DNA of 64,000 bases from Heterocephalus glaber. Its lineage: Eukaryota > Chordata > Mammalia > Rodentia > Bathyergidae. Shown in pieces: positions 18,791-30,790 of this stretch. The DNA lies in the NCBI RefSeq assembly GCF_000247695.1, contig NW_004624778.1:9979868-10043867 (forward strand), in the 5' to 3' direction. The position numbers and the translations under genes are program-made. The notes below the pieces were generated by a model. It was given only the letters and a program-made list of their open reading frames with translations, was not told where the DNA came from and ran no database searches. Positions within the stretch are counted from its first letter, which is position 1, and each line of letters begins with the position of its first letter.

Positions 18791-20020
18791 TGAGGCCAGG
18801 AGCTCCCAGAGCAAGCCGGAGGCCCCAGTGCTCATGTGTGGAGGGGAGAGTCTTGGCAGGGGACTGCTCCGCAGAGCCAGGGATAGGCAGGGAGCACAGT
18901 TATCTATGCCAGAAAAGACCTTGGGTCACCTGGCCAGAGGCTTCACCCTCTTGAGTCCACACTATCTAAGAATCATCTGGAAACTTCTTAAACTATAGAT
19001 TCCTCTGGTCCTACAGGGTCACCACTGCAGCCCCATGTACTCCTGCCTCTGTGGGGCTTGGTCTTTGGAGGCCTGGGAGCAGGGGTGGGATATAAGATAG
19101 GCAGGTGAAGTTCAAGTTCTCCCTGTTCCAAAGGCAGACCCTTCTCTGAATGTCTGATCACAAAGGACAGGAGGAAGGGCTGCCAAAGAACAGATAAGGA
19201 GTTTGAACCCTTGAGCAAAATGGTAAGGTTTTCAGAGGGTGTCTCCTTCCACTTGCAGAGCTGACCCACCATTGTTATTCCTCTGCTGGCAGCCAGTTCC
19301 TTCTTATCTAGCAGGAAAGTGTGCTCTGTGGGTGCCACACTAGGAACTTTGAGACATCATCTCTTTGTCCTCTGATGTTTATTTCTGGTTTGCTTTTTTA
19401 TTAAGTCCAATTGAAAGATAAGATAACTGAGTTGTCGCAAGAGGTGGCTGTCAGTGACAGGGCCTGGAAACTGAGGCTGGGGTTCAAATCCAACCTTGAG
19501 CACCTTCCATGACCCAAGGTGGTATCCCTCCCCTAGGGAGAGGGCCCAGCTATGAATCTGCTACACACAGACATTGCACCTCTCAGCAGACAGTAAAACT
19601 ACTGGGACAGGGGTCTCCAAGAATGCAGACACCAGCAACCCTGTGAACTGAGGGCCAGGAGCTGTGGAGGGGAGTGTTCTGGTGGGTGGCTGCTCTGTTC
19701 CATGTACCTGAGCAGTCTCCCCCTCCAGAAGGGGATGTTTCCCCAGGGACTCTCGAGTAAGTAGCCTTCAGTCTGCAATGGCATCTTCTTCCCCTGGTAG
19801 CCTGGCAGGTCTGACACTGCAGCTGGACGGGGGAGATGTTTGTGGGGCAGGAGAGCCTGTTTTGCCCTGATGGTCAGTGGTGTAGGTGGCAATCTAGCCC
19901 GTGGCCTATTTTCTACACTACCCGGGGTGGGAAGACAGCCCTATGCCCTCTGCTTCCCAGGTCTTGGCCTTCCTTTTCCCACCATCAGTTCTTCCAGTGT
20001 ATTTTCATTTGTTCTGTTTG
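18791..20020. other. Intron, no gene seen
   Basis: Contains a possible MER5-like fragment at about 18965-19015 ('agaatcatctggaaacttcttaaac'). The rest is unique-looking. Confidence 0.45.
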
Positions 20021-20025
20021 CAATG

Positions 20026-20094
20026 CTGGATGCAACCCAGGGCCTCGACCAAGCTAGGCAAGTCCTCTGCCGCTGTGCAACTGTGCCAGCCCCA
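20026..20094 (-). mobile_element. ID-type SINE fragment
   Basis: The reverse complement reads as an old ID monomer: 'ggctggcacagttgcacagcggcagaggacttgcctagcttggtcgaggccctgggttgcatcc'. It has no A tail and no clear flanking duplication, so it is an older copy than the one at 16091. Confidence 0.65.
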
Positions 20095-20597
20095 CTTTCA
20101 CAGCCTTTGCAGGGTGGTGCTGGAGACATCTAAGAAGCTGGTAGGCAAACCATCCCCAGTTTCCTCTCCTTAGGTGCCTTGAGGCCCTTCCAGAAGGCTC
20201 CTCCAATGGCTTCAGCTAGTCAAAGCCCATTAAATGGGAAGGAAGTCAGTATGGACTTCATCCAGACTCTATCCTAGAATCTCCACTTCTATAAATATGC
20301 CCTCCATTGCATGTGATGTTTTGGCCACACATCACCCTTTTACTGAGCTTAACTCACATGGACCAGAACTCCCAAATCTGGTAACACCTGCCATGGAGAC
20401 TCTTACATCCTAGTGGAGTAGAATAGGCTTATTAGGTAGGATGTAAGTTTGGCTCTAGTAGCAGAAGCTGGAAACAGGTGGCTTAAAGGGATATCAATTT
20501 TCTCAGAACAGCCTAAAGTCAGTGGTCCTGAGCAGGTGTGGAAGGCAGGACTTGGTGTTAGGGAATCAGGTGCCTCTTCTTTTGTTGCTCCACTTTC

Positions 20598-20860
20598 TTT
20601 TTTTTAAAAAAAATGAAAGTTTTATTTTTACCTTTACTTATTCCTTCTCTAATTCCCTTCTTTATGTAGAATCCAAGTTTCTGACCTATATCATTTTTGC
20701 TTTCTGAAACAGTTCTTTAAACATTTTTTGCAAGACAGTTCTACTGGCAACAAATGCTCTCAGGTTTTGTCTCAGAAAGTCTGTATTTTTCCTTCACAAA
20801 AAAAGATAATTTTACAGGATAAAAAATTGTATTTTTTTTTAGTTTTGTTATTTCTCTCAT
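20598..20860 (-). mobile_element. Short LINE-1 (ORF1 3'-end) retroinsertion with its own poly(A)
   Basis: It is bounded by a perfect 15-bp direct repeat (TGTTGCTCCACTTTC at 20583-20597 and 20861-20875). A poly(T) at the left end shows minus-strand orientation. The interior, read in reverse, resembles the L1 region at the end of ORF1 (the 'ctttttttgtgaaggaaaaatacagactttctgagacaaaacctgagagcatttgttgcc' order). Reading in reverse, an AATAAA lies about a dozen bases before the A tail, so the source RNA seems to have been polyadenylated inside L1 or to come from an ORF1-only (HAL1-like) element. Confidence 0.65.
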
Positions 20861-21249
20861 TGTTGCTCCACTTTCACTAGAATGCATAGCCCAAGATGGT
20901 TCACCCCAAGCTCACTTCCCAATCAGTAGGATTGAAGAAGGGAGAAGGTGAGAAAGGCATAGCATCCCTCTTACGTCCCATTGGCCAGAAAGAGTCACAT
21001 GACCATACTTAGCTGCAAAGGAGGGTGGGAAGTGTGGTCTTTATTCTGAAATGCCCTATGACCAACTAAATTTGGAGATTTCATTACCATAGAGGAGAGA
21101 ACAAACATCAGATGACAATGCATTGCCTCTGCCTTAGTTGCTTCTTAGGACTTATACATCAGGCCTTATATTGCTCCTGGTTCAGGATGGTCCTGTATTC
21201 ACCCATCTTTGTTCAGTAGCAGCTCAGGGCATAGTGTATGGTAGACTTT

Positions 21250-21410
21250 CACTTAAAGCTTTATTTCCTTGGGCAAAGTATTTAATCTCTTGGTGCCTCA
21301 GTTTTCTCATCTGAGAGATGGGAATGTGAATGTGACCTCACCCTTGGGTTGCTGGAGAGATTTGGTGAGAGCTCATAGAAAGTATCTGGTACAGTGTCTG
21401 GATTCTGGGC
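21250..21410 (+). repeat. MIR SINE
   Basis: 'ccttgggcaaagtatttaatctcttggtgcctcagttttctcatctgagagatggg' is an almost complete match to the MIR core, followed by 'gttgctggagagatttggtgagagc'. Confidence 0.8.
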
Positions 21411-21419
21411 CAGGTTCTG

Positions 21420-21530
21420 GGTGAGAATGAGGGTCTGTAACCTCCTGAGAGGGTTGTTGTGAGTTGAATGAGACCCATGTCACTCTTAGCACAGGTGCCT
21501 GGCAAGCTGAAGGCACTCTATGACTGCCAG
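21420..21530 (+). repeat. MIR SINE fragment
   Basis: 'gggttgttgtgagttgaatgaga' and 'gcacaggtgcctggcaagctgaaggcactctatga' match the 3' half of MIR. Confidence 0.6.
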
Positions 21531-21944
21531 CTTGCTCACTGCCCCACTGCCCCACTGCTGTTGGTAAGGGACATAGCCTAAAACCCCCAAATCCCATCCT
21601 TCTACAGATGGAAGCAAGGAGGAGGGAGGGCTCTGTGAGTCACAGTGGGAGTGACAGAGACAGATGACAGTGGCTGGCACGTGGAGGACCAGGAATCTGG
21701 CTGCTTAGGCAGGGCTGTATCCTGCCCCCAAGCCCCTTCCCCAGTCCTCCTTTCTGAAGGAGTGAGATGGCTCTGGAAGCAATAACCAAAAATATAGTCC
21801 ATGGTAAGAGCCCTGAGGCTGGTGTCCTGAGCAGGGGCTCTAGGAAGGGAATCTAGGCCTGCTGGGTAATCCTGTTTCCCGTTCATCATGGCCCAGCTCT
21901 GTTTTTAGCCTAGACTAGACCCCAGAGTTGTTTGGCCCATCACC

Positions 21945-22020
21945 GCCTCCTCATTTGACAGGGCTGGAAAGGGACTTTGCCATGGTCACTCAGCAGAAGT
22001 GAAGACCCAGTTCCCCACAT
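21945..22020 (-). repeat. MIR SINE fragment
   Basis: 'cctcatttgacagggctggaaagggactttgccatggtcactcagcag' is the MIR core in reverse. Confidence 0.6.
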
Positions 22021-22063
22021 CTCCTGAACCAGGAGGGCAGAAGCCACAAGACTGACCCTGCCA

Positions 22064-22157
22064 GGGGCCGGGGATTTAGCTCAGTGGTTTCGCTGCCTGC
22101 TGCAGAACCACAAGGACCTGAGTTCAATCCCCGGTACCAAAAAAAAAAAAAGAAAAA
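22064..22157 (+). mobile_element. ID-like tRNA-derived SINE, young copy
   Basis: A box 'tttagctcagtgg', B box 'gagttcaatcc', then 'ggtacc' and an A-rich tail. A perfect 12-bp duplication (ACTGACCCTGCC) flanks it at 22051-22062 and 22158-22169. It is the same subfamily as 16091-16178. Confidence 0.9.
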
Positions 22158-22169
22158 ACTGACCCTGCC

Positions 22170-24330
22170 TCCCACTTCGACTCTTCCTTTTGCCTTCGAT
22201 TATGAGATACTGTTTCTTGCCACACTGTGGTCACTGAGTCCAGAGAAGGCCATGTGCATTGTCAGATGCACCAGTAGTGGAGGGCGACTTCCTCCTGAGG
22301 GACGCAGCTGTGACGGGGCAGCAGCTTTGCATGGTCGGGGCTGGGGGCCTGGGCTCAGATACCAGCCAGCTCCATGGCTCACTGGTGTGCACTCAAGGGC
22401 AAGTGTGGGCAATTCGGATACAGCTCCTAGGGTGAGGGTGGGCATTCGGATACAGGTCTTTGAACTGTCAGGGACTATTTAGACACCCAGGTGTAACCAC
22501 GAGGCTCCTCATTCACCTAGGACAGGCTGGGGGGATGTGAGCCCAAGGTCTGTAGTGCCAAGCTCAGCAGTGCTGTTGATGAGAGAGAGTTCTTCTCAGT
22601 CTGAGGCACAAATGGACAGAGAGACTACAAGAGACTTGGGGCTTGGTTAGAATATCTCCAGTGTTCCTCCCTGATGCTTTTCAAAGAACATGCCACTCCT
22701 GTCAGCTGTGGCATTGGTACCATTCTAAGATGCACACACGTCCACATGTCCACATGTCATAATCTTTGAAACTGGAATGTGCCTTATAAACGACAATGTG
22801 TCTTAGTTTAATTGCCTCCTAAAAATCTTTTAGTGGTTCATAAAGTGATAATGCACCATGCAATTGATGGCCGCTTAGGGTTGAAGCCATTTGGTATCCT
22901 TTTTTTTTATGGGCTCCATATACAAAGCTTTGGGAATCACAAATAAATCTTTGGAATCTTCAAAGGCAAATGTCAAGTGCCAAGTTTGTGACTTGTAAGA
23001 CCTCGCTTACTTTCTCACCAGGGATATCTTCCTCTGTCTTGTTTCTGACATTTTTAACCTGACCCAAGGATCTGGGGTGAACACATTGGAGTGCGTGGAA
23101 GTCCACTGAATTGGGAGACCAGAATCCTAAAGTCCCTTTGATGAGGACCAGCTTTGGTTTCCTTTCTTAGGAACTTGGGCTCCTCACTGGTCCAAGGATG
23201 AGGGTTTTGTTTCTGCTTCTCTCTCTAGCCCCTAGTGAAGGTCACAGGAGATACTTGCTGTCTAAAAAGGAGTGGGAAGGAAAAAAATGCCCAGAGTTAG
23301 TATTCTAGGAAAACACTAACTTCCTCAATCTTCCTTGTGCTCCCAAACCAGCTGTATGAGCCCCTTCCTGTGCCTCTCTGTGGACCACCAATCTCCTGGA
23401 CACCCAGGTGGTCATCAGGAATCCTGGTTCCTCCTTTTGCTCCTCCAGCAGCCACTTTCTCCAAGTAGCCTGGGATGTCCTTTATCAGGGCCCCTGCTAT
23501 CCTCTGGGTTCCGAACCTGCCTGAACTCCTGGCTTTCTCTCCATCTTTCCCTCTCGTTGCCCCTTGAGACCTTTCCTAAACCCAGCTCTGCACACATGAT
23601 CCAAAGCCTTGTGTGACTCACTGCACCTACATATCCACTCTGACCCCACCACACTAAACGCGTGACCACCACAGACAATGATGGCAATGACAGTGACGAT
23701 GACAAAGATGTGGAAGGGCTCTGGTGGGTGGAGCATGGCCTGGTGATGGAGCTGCTGTGCCAGACATCAGTCTGGTCCTTGGCAGGATCTCAAGGCCCTC
23801 GGCCCTAGGCCAGGATGAGCTTAGCTCAATGTGGCCCTTGCTCCAAATTTCTCCCTTATTCTCTCTGGTATTAATTACTCAAATATTTATTGTGGCCCTC
23901 CTCTGTGCTAGGAACTATACAAAAGTTGAAAAGGAAATTGCCTTATTGTTCTTCACTCACTCACTCACCCACTCACTCTGCAGATGTTCTAGAAATGTTC
24001 TAGGTGTTGGGAAGCCAGCAATGAAAGCTCCTGACATTATGGAGCTTACATTCTAGTGCAGAAGGAGGACAGCAAGCAAGTAGGTGGGTCAGTAGGCAGC
24101 AGACCAGCAGTGACATGTACAAACATGCAGAATGGCACAGGGTGAGGTGGGTGATGCTGGTGAGGAGAGTAGGGAGGGTGTGCATGCTTATGTCTCACAC
24201 TTAGAAAGAGGCCTGTGCTTCCTGTGATGTCTGCCACACGAAGGTTAAGGCAGTGAGAGAGGGAGCCCAGCAGATCCAGGGGTTGAGTCTTGCCTTTCTT
24301 GTCGTGAGCTTGGTGTGTTGTGGACACTTC
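22170..24330. other. Intron, no gene seen
   Basis: Mostly unique. An old interspersed repeat ('aaatatttattgtggccctcctctgtgctagg...atggagcttacattctagtg') lies at about 23880-24060, with a (CACT)n run at 23955-23980. Confidence 0.45.
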
Positions 24331-24334
24331 AGAG

Positions 24335-24685
24335 TACAGTACACTTACGCTTTCCATGACTGTTGGTTCTGCATCCACAGACTCAACCAACCTTGGATAG
24401 AAAAGATTTGAAAACAAAAAACAGGTGTGTACTGAACATGTACAGACTTTTTTCCTTGTCATTGTTCCCGAAACAATGCAGTCTAGCAACGACTTACACA
24501 GCCTTTACATTGTAGTAAGTGTTACAAGTCATCTAGAGAGGGTCTGAAGTACACAGGGGACGTGGATAGGTTATATGCAGACACTGTGCCATTGTAAACA
24601 AGGACTTGAGCATTCTCAGATTTTGGAATCTTTGGGAGATCCTGGAACACAACCTCCAGAGGACTCTGAGGGAGGACTGTGCTCA
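24335..24685. mobile_element. MER2-like (Tigger/pogo group) DNA transposon remnant
   Basis: The order matches MER2: 'ggttctgcatccacagactcaaccaacc', 'ctgaacatgtacagacttttttccttgtcattgttccc', 'aagtcatctagaga', 'gtggataggttatatgcagac' and 'ttttggaatctttgggagatcctgg...gactctgagggaggactgtg'. It is non-autonomous and carries no transposase frame. Confidence 0.75.
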
Positions 24686-25064
24686 TTGTAAACACAAGCC
24701 AGGGAGGATTCGAGCTTCTTCTAGGCCTCCAGGAGCTTAGCCCAACACACAGGCTGCTGAAGGCTGAGAGGGCACCCAAGCCTCGGCACCTGCCCAAGGC
24801 TCCCTACTCCTAGCTCTTCTCCCCACCTTTGCCATGTGCTTCTCATGCTGTCTCCTCTCCTTCCCATGACTTCCCACCTCGGGTCTAAACCTCAATTATA
24901 TCTAGTTATGGTGCAGGTGACAGTGGCTCCACACTTGGGAGAAACCTAGACTCCAGAGGATACAGAGATGTTCTCCAAGCCAGAAGGATCCCTGGGGAAG
25001 GCAGAAGCCAGTGCCCTGAGCTGCCACGCTGGACTCAGGTTGAGGACAACCAGCTGTGTCTAAC

Positions 25065-25170
25065 TCTCCTGGTGGGCATTAGGTTAACCTCGAAGCTTGC
25101 TGAAATCCACATTTCAGGTCCCACCCCAGGCCCACATCTCAGAGGTAGCAATCTGTGTTGTTACATATTT
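25065..25170. repeat. MER5-like (hAT-Charlie) fragment
   Basis: 'gaaatccacatttcaggtcccaccccaggcccacatctcagaggtagcaatctgtgtt' resembles the MER5 interior ('cagattgctgggccccacccc...gattc'). Confidence 0.4.
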
Positions 25171-25319
25171 AAATTTTAAATATGTACTCAGTGTCTTGTC
25201 TTTGAAGAAAGAAATACCCATAGGAAAGACATAAGATGTATGGAAGACTCATCACTGAAGAGTTTCTTTCTGCTCCTCTCACCTCGGCCCCAAGCTCTTC
25301 CCCAGAGGTAACAGGGACA

Positions 25320-25440
25320 TGACTCATTTATTAAGTATACAGTACTGTGCTAGACACGGCATATTTTGTGGTGAACAGAGTCCCATAGCCCCTGCCCTCA
25401 TGGAGCTTACAGTCTTGGCAAGGGGGCAGAGTGAACAGAT
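25320..25440. repeat. Ancient interspersed repeat fragment
   Basis: 'acagtactgtgctagacac...gccctcatggagcttacagtcttggc' belongs to the same repeat type as 23880-24060. I cannot name the family with confidence. Confidence 0.4.
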
Positions 25441-25518
25441 GCTTCATAGATAGACAAGTCCACAGGGAAGACTGATTTTGGCGGGCTGTGCTGGAGGAGG
25501 TGGTGATGCATTGGATGA

Positions 25519-25558
25519 ACTTCCTTTCCAGAATCCTGACTTCCTTTCCAGAATCCTG
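25519..25558. repeat. Perfect 20-bp tandem duplication
   Basis: ACTTCCTTTCCAGAATCCTG occurs twice back to back (25519-25538, 25539-25558). It is probably a local replication slip. Confidence 0.95.
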
Positions 25559-26890
25559 GGTGGCTGTGCAGGAACCTCGAGGGTTTCAGGATGCCCAGTG
25601 AAACTACTGGCCCACCTCACTGAGGGGCACAGGGCTTGATGCCTAGGGCACAGAGAGGAGCATGATCCCTTCTGATGTTTGGGAGACTCCGTCCAGCTAG
25701 GGAGACAGGACATCCATGATGAGAATTGTGTTCCTTTGTTGTGTCTGCTGCAGTTAAACCCCACCATGGTGTGGCTCAACACAGCGGAAATATATCACCT
25801 CCCAGTTCCAGACAGGAGGATAAAACCAAAGTGTCAACAGGACTGGCTCATTAAGAAGGCAGCAGAGAAGACCCCTTTCTTGTCCCCTCAATTTTCTGAT
25901 GATTGCCAGTAATCCTTGGAGTCCCTTGGCCTGTAGACACTTCCACAGGGTCCCTAGCTCTGTTATCAAAGGGTGTTTTCTTTGTGTGTCTCAGGATTTA
26001 CACATAGCCTAACAATGACACTTGTCAGCATGACCTTCTTGATTACACCAGCAATGGCTCTATTTCAAAATAAGCTCACCTCTACAAGGTCTGGGATTAG
26101 GATGTCAATGTTATCTTTTTTGGGTGACACAACTCAATCTATGACCAGGACAAGTCTTGCAGGCCCAGAGGAGGATGCGGTCCCTGCAGTCTAGGGCAGC
26201 AGGCACAGGCTCCAGGACAGGGTGGCCTCCGTGGTTTGGGAGAGTTCAAGACATGAGTAGGAGGATACTAGAAGAGGGTGAGCATGACAGAGAGGGTGAG
26301 CATGGCAGTAGCAGCAGGCTCCCAGAACTTGGCAGAGTCATTTTCTAGAGTTGTGTGTCCAGTGAAACAAGGCTACACACTTAGGAAGCCAGCCACACAT
26401 CTCCTGGGTCACACATTTGCTCCTCCCTGAACAGAGTGTTGGTTCTGGGGTTCTCAACCTTCCTCTGTGTCCTTCCCCAACTCCTGACAGATCTGGCCTT
26501 CAGGGACAGCAGCAGTAGAGGAAGAGAGGAGTGACTGTCACCTGGACCTGTGGGATGAGCTAGCATGTTTTGCTCAAGCCTAGGGCCTCTTGCCCTTGAT
26601 GACATGCCCCAAACACCCAGGACTTTTGCTTTCTCTCCTTCTTGTCTTCACACTGACCAGCTCCTCTTCCCATGCCTTTCCTTCTCATTATCTCAGGAGA
26701 AGCCATGGTCATGTGACATATGATTTGTTTATCACTATATTCCTGGTGTCTGGAGAAGGGCCTGTTGAGTGCAGGCTTGCAAGAACCTGCTTTGCTTTAA
26801 AGACCGCAGTGAGATGAGAGCAATAAGTAGGAGTCACTTTCAGCCCCCTGTTTTGTTCCTGCACAGCCCTAGACTCCACCTCTTTACACC
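25559..26890. other. Intron, no gene seen
   Basis: Unique-looking sequence. An 18-bp near-perfect tandem pair (AGAGGGTGAGCATGACAG / ...GGCAG) occupies 26273-26308. Confidence 0.45.
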
Positions 26891-26899
26891 ACTGTGGGT

Positions 26900-27025
26900 C
26901 AAGAGACCTGGGCCTAAGCTCTGGTACTGAACTTGGGCAGGTCCCTTTCTCTTTCCTAGGTCTCCATTGTCCTCCCTAAGGTGGAGGCAGTGAGAGCCAC
27001 GTGCTTCCCAGGGCTTACATGAGAG
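26900..27025 (+). repeat. MIR SINE
   Basis: 'gctctggtactgaacttgggcaggtccctttctctttcctaggtctccattgtcc' follows the MIR core order, then 'ggcagtgagagcc'. Confidence 0.5.
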
Positions 27026-30000
27026 GACAGACCAATAGCCTTGAGATGCTAGAATTGTGCAGTTCAATGTGACAATCTGAGTTCCCTCCCAGGGAAATGG
27101 GGCACAATGTCAGGCCCAGGGATTCAGGAAGGACAAGGCAGGCTGCTCCTTGCCCGCAGAGGTCATGGTTAGTCTGCTGGGAAGAGCAGATCTTATGGAA
27201 GAAGTTTACAAATGATGAACTCTACAAAGGGGGAATTCAGGTAGCTCTGGAAGGGTGTAGCTGGGACTTCAGCTGGTTTGGAGTCAGTAAGGCCTTCCGA
27301 AGTGGTGACATGTGAAGGGAGATATCGCTGATGAAGAGGCATTAGCCAGGCTGAGGGTGGGCAGAGGGAGTAGCATTTTGGAGGCTGGAACTCCTGGCTT
27401 GTCTCACCTTTGTCTGAAAATAGAGAGCAGACTAGTGCCTGAAGCAATGGGGATGCGAGAACTGAGAGACTAGATGGACTCCATGTCCATTGTGTTAGCT
27501 AGCATTCAATTTGGGTTAAAGTCTACAGTTTAGTCCTCTCACCTACATGGGAAGAAGTCTGGAGGTAGCATTTCAGGGACAGTGTGGTGTCCCATGATCA
27601 CAAGGACCAAGACGCCTTCTATTTACTTCTACTTATTACTCTGTCATTCATGGCTTCAATTCCAGAAGTCACTCATGGCCCAAGATGCTAAAGCTCCAGC
27701 TCTTGTTTGTGCATTCCTGCAAATTCAAGGGAGAAAGGGATGGGGATGTCTCTTGAAATTAAGGCACTTTCTAGAAATTACATGTGCCATTTCCCCCTAA
27801 ATCCTGATGGGCAGATGTTAGTCACATGGTCACACTTAGCTGCAAAGGAAACAGGGAATGTATTTGTCCATGTTGGCAACTAAGAATGGGGATTCTGTTA
27901 CTATGGAAAGAAGTATATTTGGGGTCAATTCAAGGCCTCTACTATGATAAGCTATTTAGTATTTTAATGAACGAGGCATGTTCTAGTCCAGATGAATATC
28001 CCTTGATAGGTCCTCAGTATCCCTTGAGGCCCTCACAAGTCCATGTGGGGACTTCCAAACAGAGCTGTCTTCCTTTCTAGTATGGTTCACTGAGGGGCTT
28101 TCCTTCTTTGGCGTTCTCCTCTGAGAATCCTGAGGGCACTGGGCGGGTGTGTGTGTGTGTGTGTTCCTTCCCTTCTGCTACTAGGATGAGAGCAGAGGTG
28201 GTGATGTGTTTGTGGCCAGCCATGGAGGAACCTAGAATATGGTCTCCACCGGGATTAAATTGGAGGTCAGACTGGAAAAGCAGTCTTCTGCTTTGGTGGA
28301 TGAACCTGGGAACCTAGGGTTCCTAAGGAAAATGCAATTAAAATTCCAAATCCTTCATTTACAAACAAGCCCTGGAGTCTTGGGTTGGTTGTGTCCTTTT
28401 CTCAAAGACATTTCCATGGCAACTCCTGCTCTCTAGCCTGTCCTCCCTCTCCCTTTTCTCTTTTCTTCTCTTTTGGGGCCAAAGTATCAGGCAGTACGAG
28501 AAAAGGTCCTGACATAGGAAAGTTTTCAGAGTGTCCCTGGGGATAGGAGACCAAGAGCTGTGTGAGAGCCCTACCTACCCAGACTGCCTTCACCACCTGT
28601 GGGCCACAGGAGACGGGCCCATCTGCCCTTGGTCCAGGAGATGGGCTACAGAATTCCACCTGGGAGAGCCCCAGGGGTAGCCCAGGGCCCACTCTGAGGG
28701 GTGGCCAGGCTGTCCAGCCTTGGGGTGCTCTACCTACTCTCTGGGATTCTGGTACTACAGAGTTGTGGAGGAGGGGGGGCCCGGGGCAGGGCTTCATTCC
28801 TACAGAAGGCAATTTTCCTTTTGTTCTCCAAGTGGCCTTCTATAAAACATTGCATTTCAAGGGAGTTCTCTGCAACCAGGAAAATTGTCAGCCTCCAGTT
28901 AACCTCTCAGTGACCAGCGGCTGGACCAGGTGGGATATGGGCTGGGAAGAGGAGGGTGATCTGCCCCAGGTCTCTCCACTGTTTGGCAACAGAGCTTGGG
29001 TGAGCATGAATACATATTTCTGATGCACTTCTGCACTCCATCACTTTTGGTCCAGTCAATGCAGGATCTAGCTTTGTGAAGTCCTTGGGGTAACTGGGGT
29101 GCTCCAAACTGGGATGGGAATATGAAGAGAAAAGATAAGGCGTCAACCTAGTTCTCCAAAGTGAAATTTTAACTCAGTTTCTGTAGACTTTCTCTTCTGA
29201 AAATGAAGAAAAACCAACATAAATTAGTTATATTTATGATGATATATAAATCATCACCTGTGTATGTACATGCATATGTAGGTTGTGTATATTCATATTA
29301 ATGTGTGCCTGGGAATTGTAGCAACATGATACATACCCGAAAAGAGGCAGAGAGTGTGCACAGTGACAAGCAAGGCTTCCTCTTCTGTGCCTGGACATCC
29401 AGTCATCCTCCACAGTTTCTTCTGGACCTTTCCAAAGACGGTCGTGGTCATCCTATTCTTGTCCTTTTCATCCACATTAACGTTGTTCCCAGTGTTGTCG
29501 GTAAAGACACAGACTACGGAAGGAATGAAGCAAGCTGACTGCCACAGATGAGCCTGCCCCCCTCAGGTGCTAAGGTACCTGGGCTGCCCCTGCCCCAGGT
29601 CCTAGCACAGATGCTGGAGGCCTTAGTTACTTCTGTCTTTGATGTCTGTGTGTTTCCTGAGTGACAGAATTTCTGACCCTCCCCAGACCTTAGACATCTG
29701 CACTAGAAAATGAGAGGGTTGGTGATATGCTTTTGAAGATCCCTGTTAGCTCAAATCTCTACAATCCTATTATCTACTTCATGCCCCATTTCCCCACTTA
29801 AAGAAATTAAGAAATAGAGCAGCATTGAAGATAACAGCTCATTTACGTCCCTGAAGGATTTCAAAGGCATTTCTAGATAGCAAGCAAAATGGAACTTGAG
29901 TTTGACTATGGTTGTCTTCTTAAAGGCACCCCTCCTAGCCCCAGCCCCATTCATGTGGGAGTGTCATGGGGAGGTCCCAGGCTCTGGGGTTGGGGGTAAA

Positions 30001-30680
30001 TCCAAGGCGACAAGCAGGTCGGGACTATAGCTTCCCTCTCTAAAGCCAGTCTTTTCTCTAGCAAGTCATGAGCTGGGTCCAGCAGGCTCTTGGGATGGGT
30101 TCTTGGTGAGTCTGGCTTTCCATTTAGGATTTTAAGAGAAAGCTGGTCTCTACCTGAATTTCTTAGGCCAGAGCTACTGCCTTAGAGCCAGTTAGATGAC
30201 TCTTCAGGGTGCCTCTAAGGGGAATAACATACTTTGCACAAGAGACTTGGCTTAGTGGAGTGAGTTGGGGCACAGTGTGTAGGGATGCCTTGCAGGCCCC
30301 AAGGGGCTAGGCCCATTCATTAGCAAAGCTGAGGATTCCGCTTAGACCTCCTCTTTGTGGCTTTAGGGTTGTCTGCTCTTGGAAACCCTGAAGGGCACCA
30401 TAGAGGTTACTCAGATGGATAGGGCCCTGGCCAAGCCCCTCTTCTTTAGACTAAGGAGAACCTCAAAGCTTGTTATTTACAGACAGGGTATCTCAGCCGT
30501 GCCCAGTGACCTTTGGGAGCCTGCTTCAGGAAACTAAAGAGTGACCTGCAAGATTCATACCAAGTTCAACTGTCCTTCAGTAAACAAGTTCAAAGTGCTC
30601 TAGCAGGTTTTCTTTTCCACAGTCCCCTCTGGTCATTTCTCTAAAGTATAGCAACACAATATCCTAGAGCCAAGAGGACC
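27026..30680. other. Intron, no gene seen
   Basis: Long unique-looking stretch. It contains a short (GT)9 at 28147-28164 and an AT-rich part at 29160-29300. Frames of up to 153 codons (28562-29023) have overlapping frames on the other strand and no family similarity. Confidence 0.45.
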
Positions 30681-30689
30681 CTTAGAGAT

Positions 30690-30790
30690 ATGTTTACTTC
30701 CATTTTGCAGATATGGAAACTGAATGTCAAAGGAAAGGAAGATTCATAGGACAAGATAGTAGCAAAGCCAGATCCCAGGGCTCCTAGGTG
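30690..30790 (-). repeat. MIR SINE fragment
   Basis: 'attttgcagatatggaaactgaatgtcaaaggaaaggaa...agtagcaaagccagatcccagg' is a reverse MIR. Confidence 0.5.
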
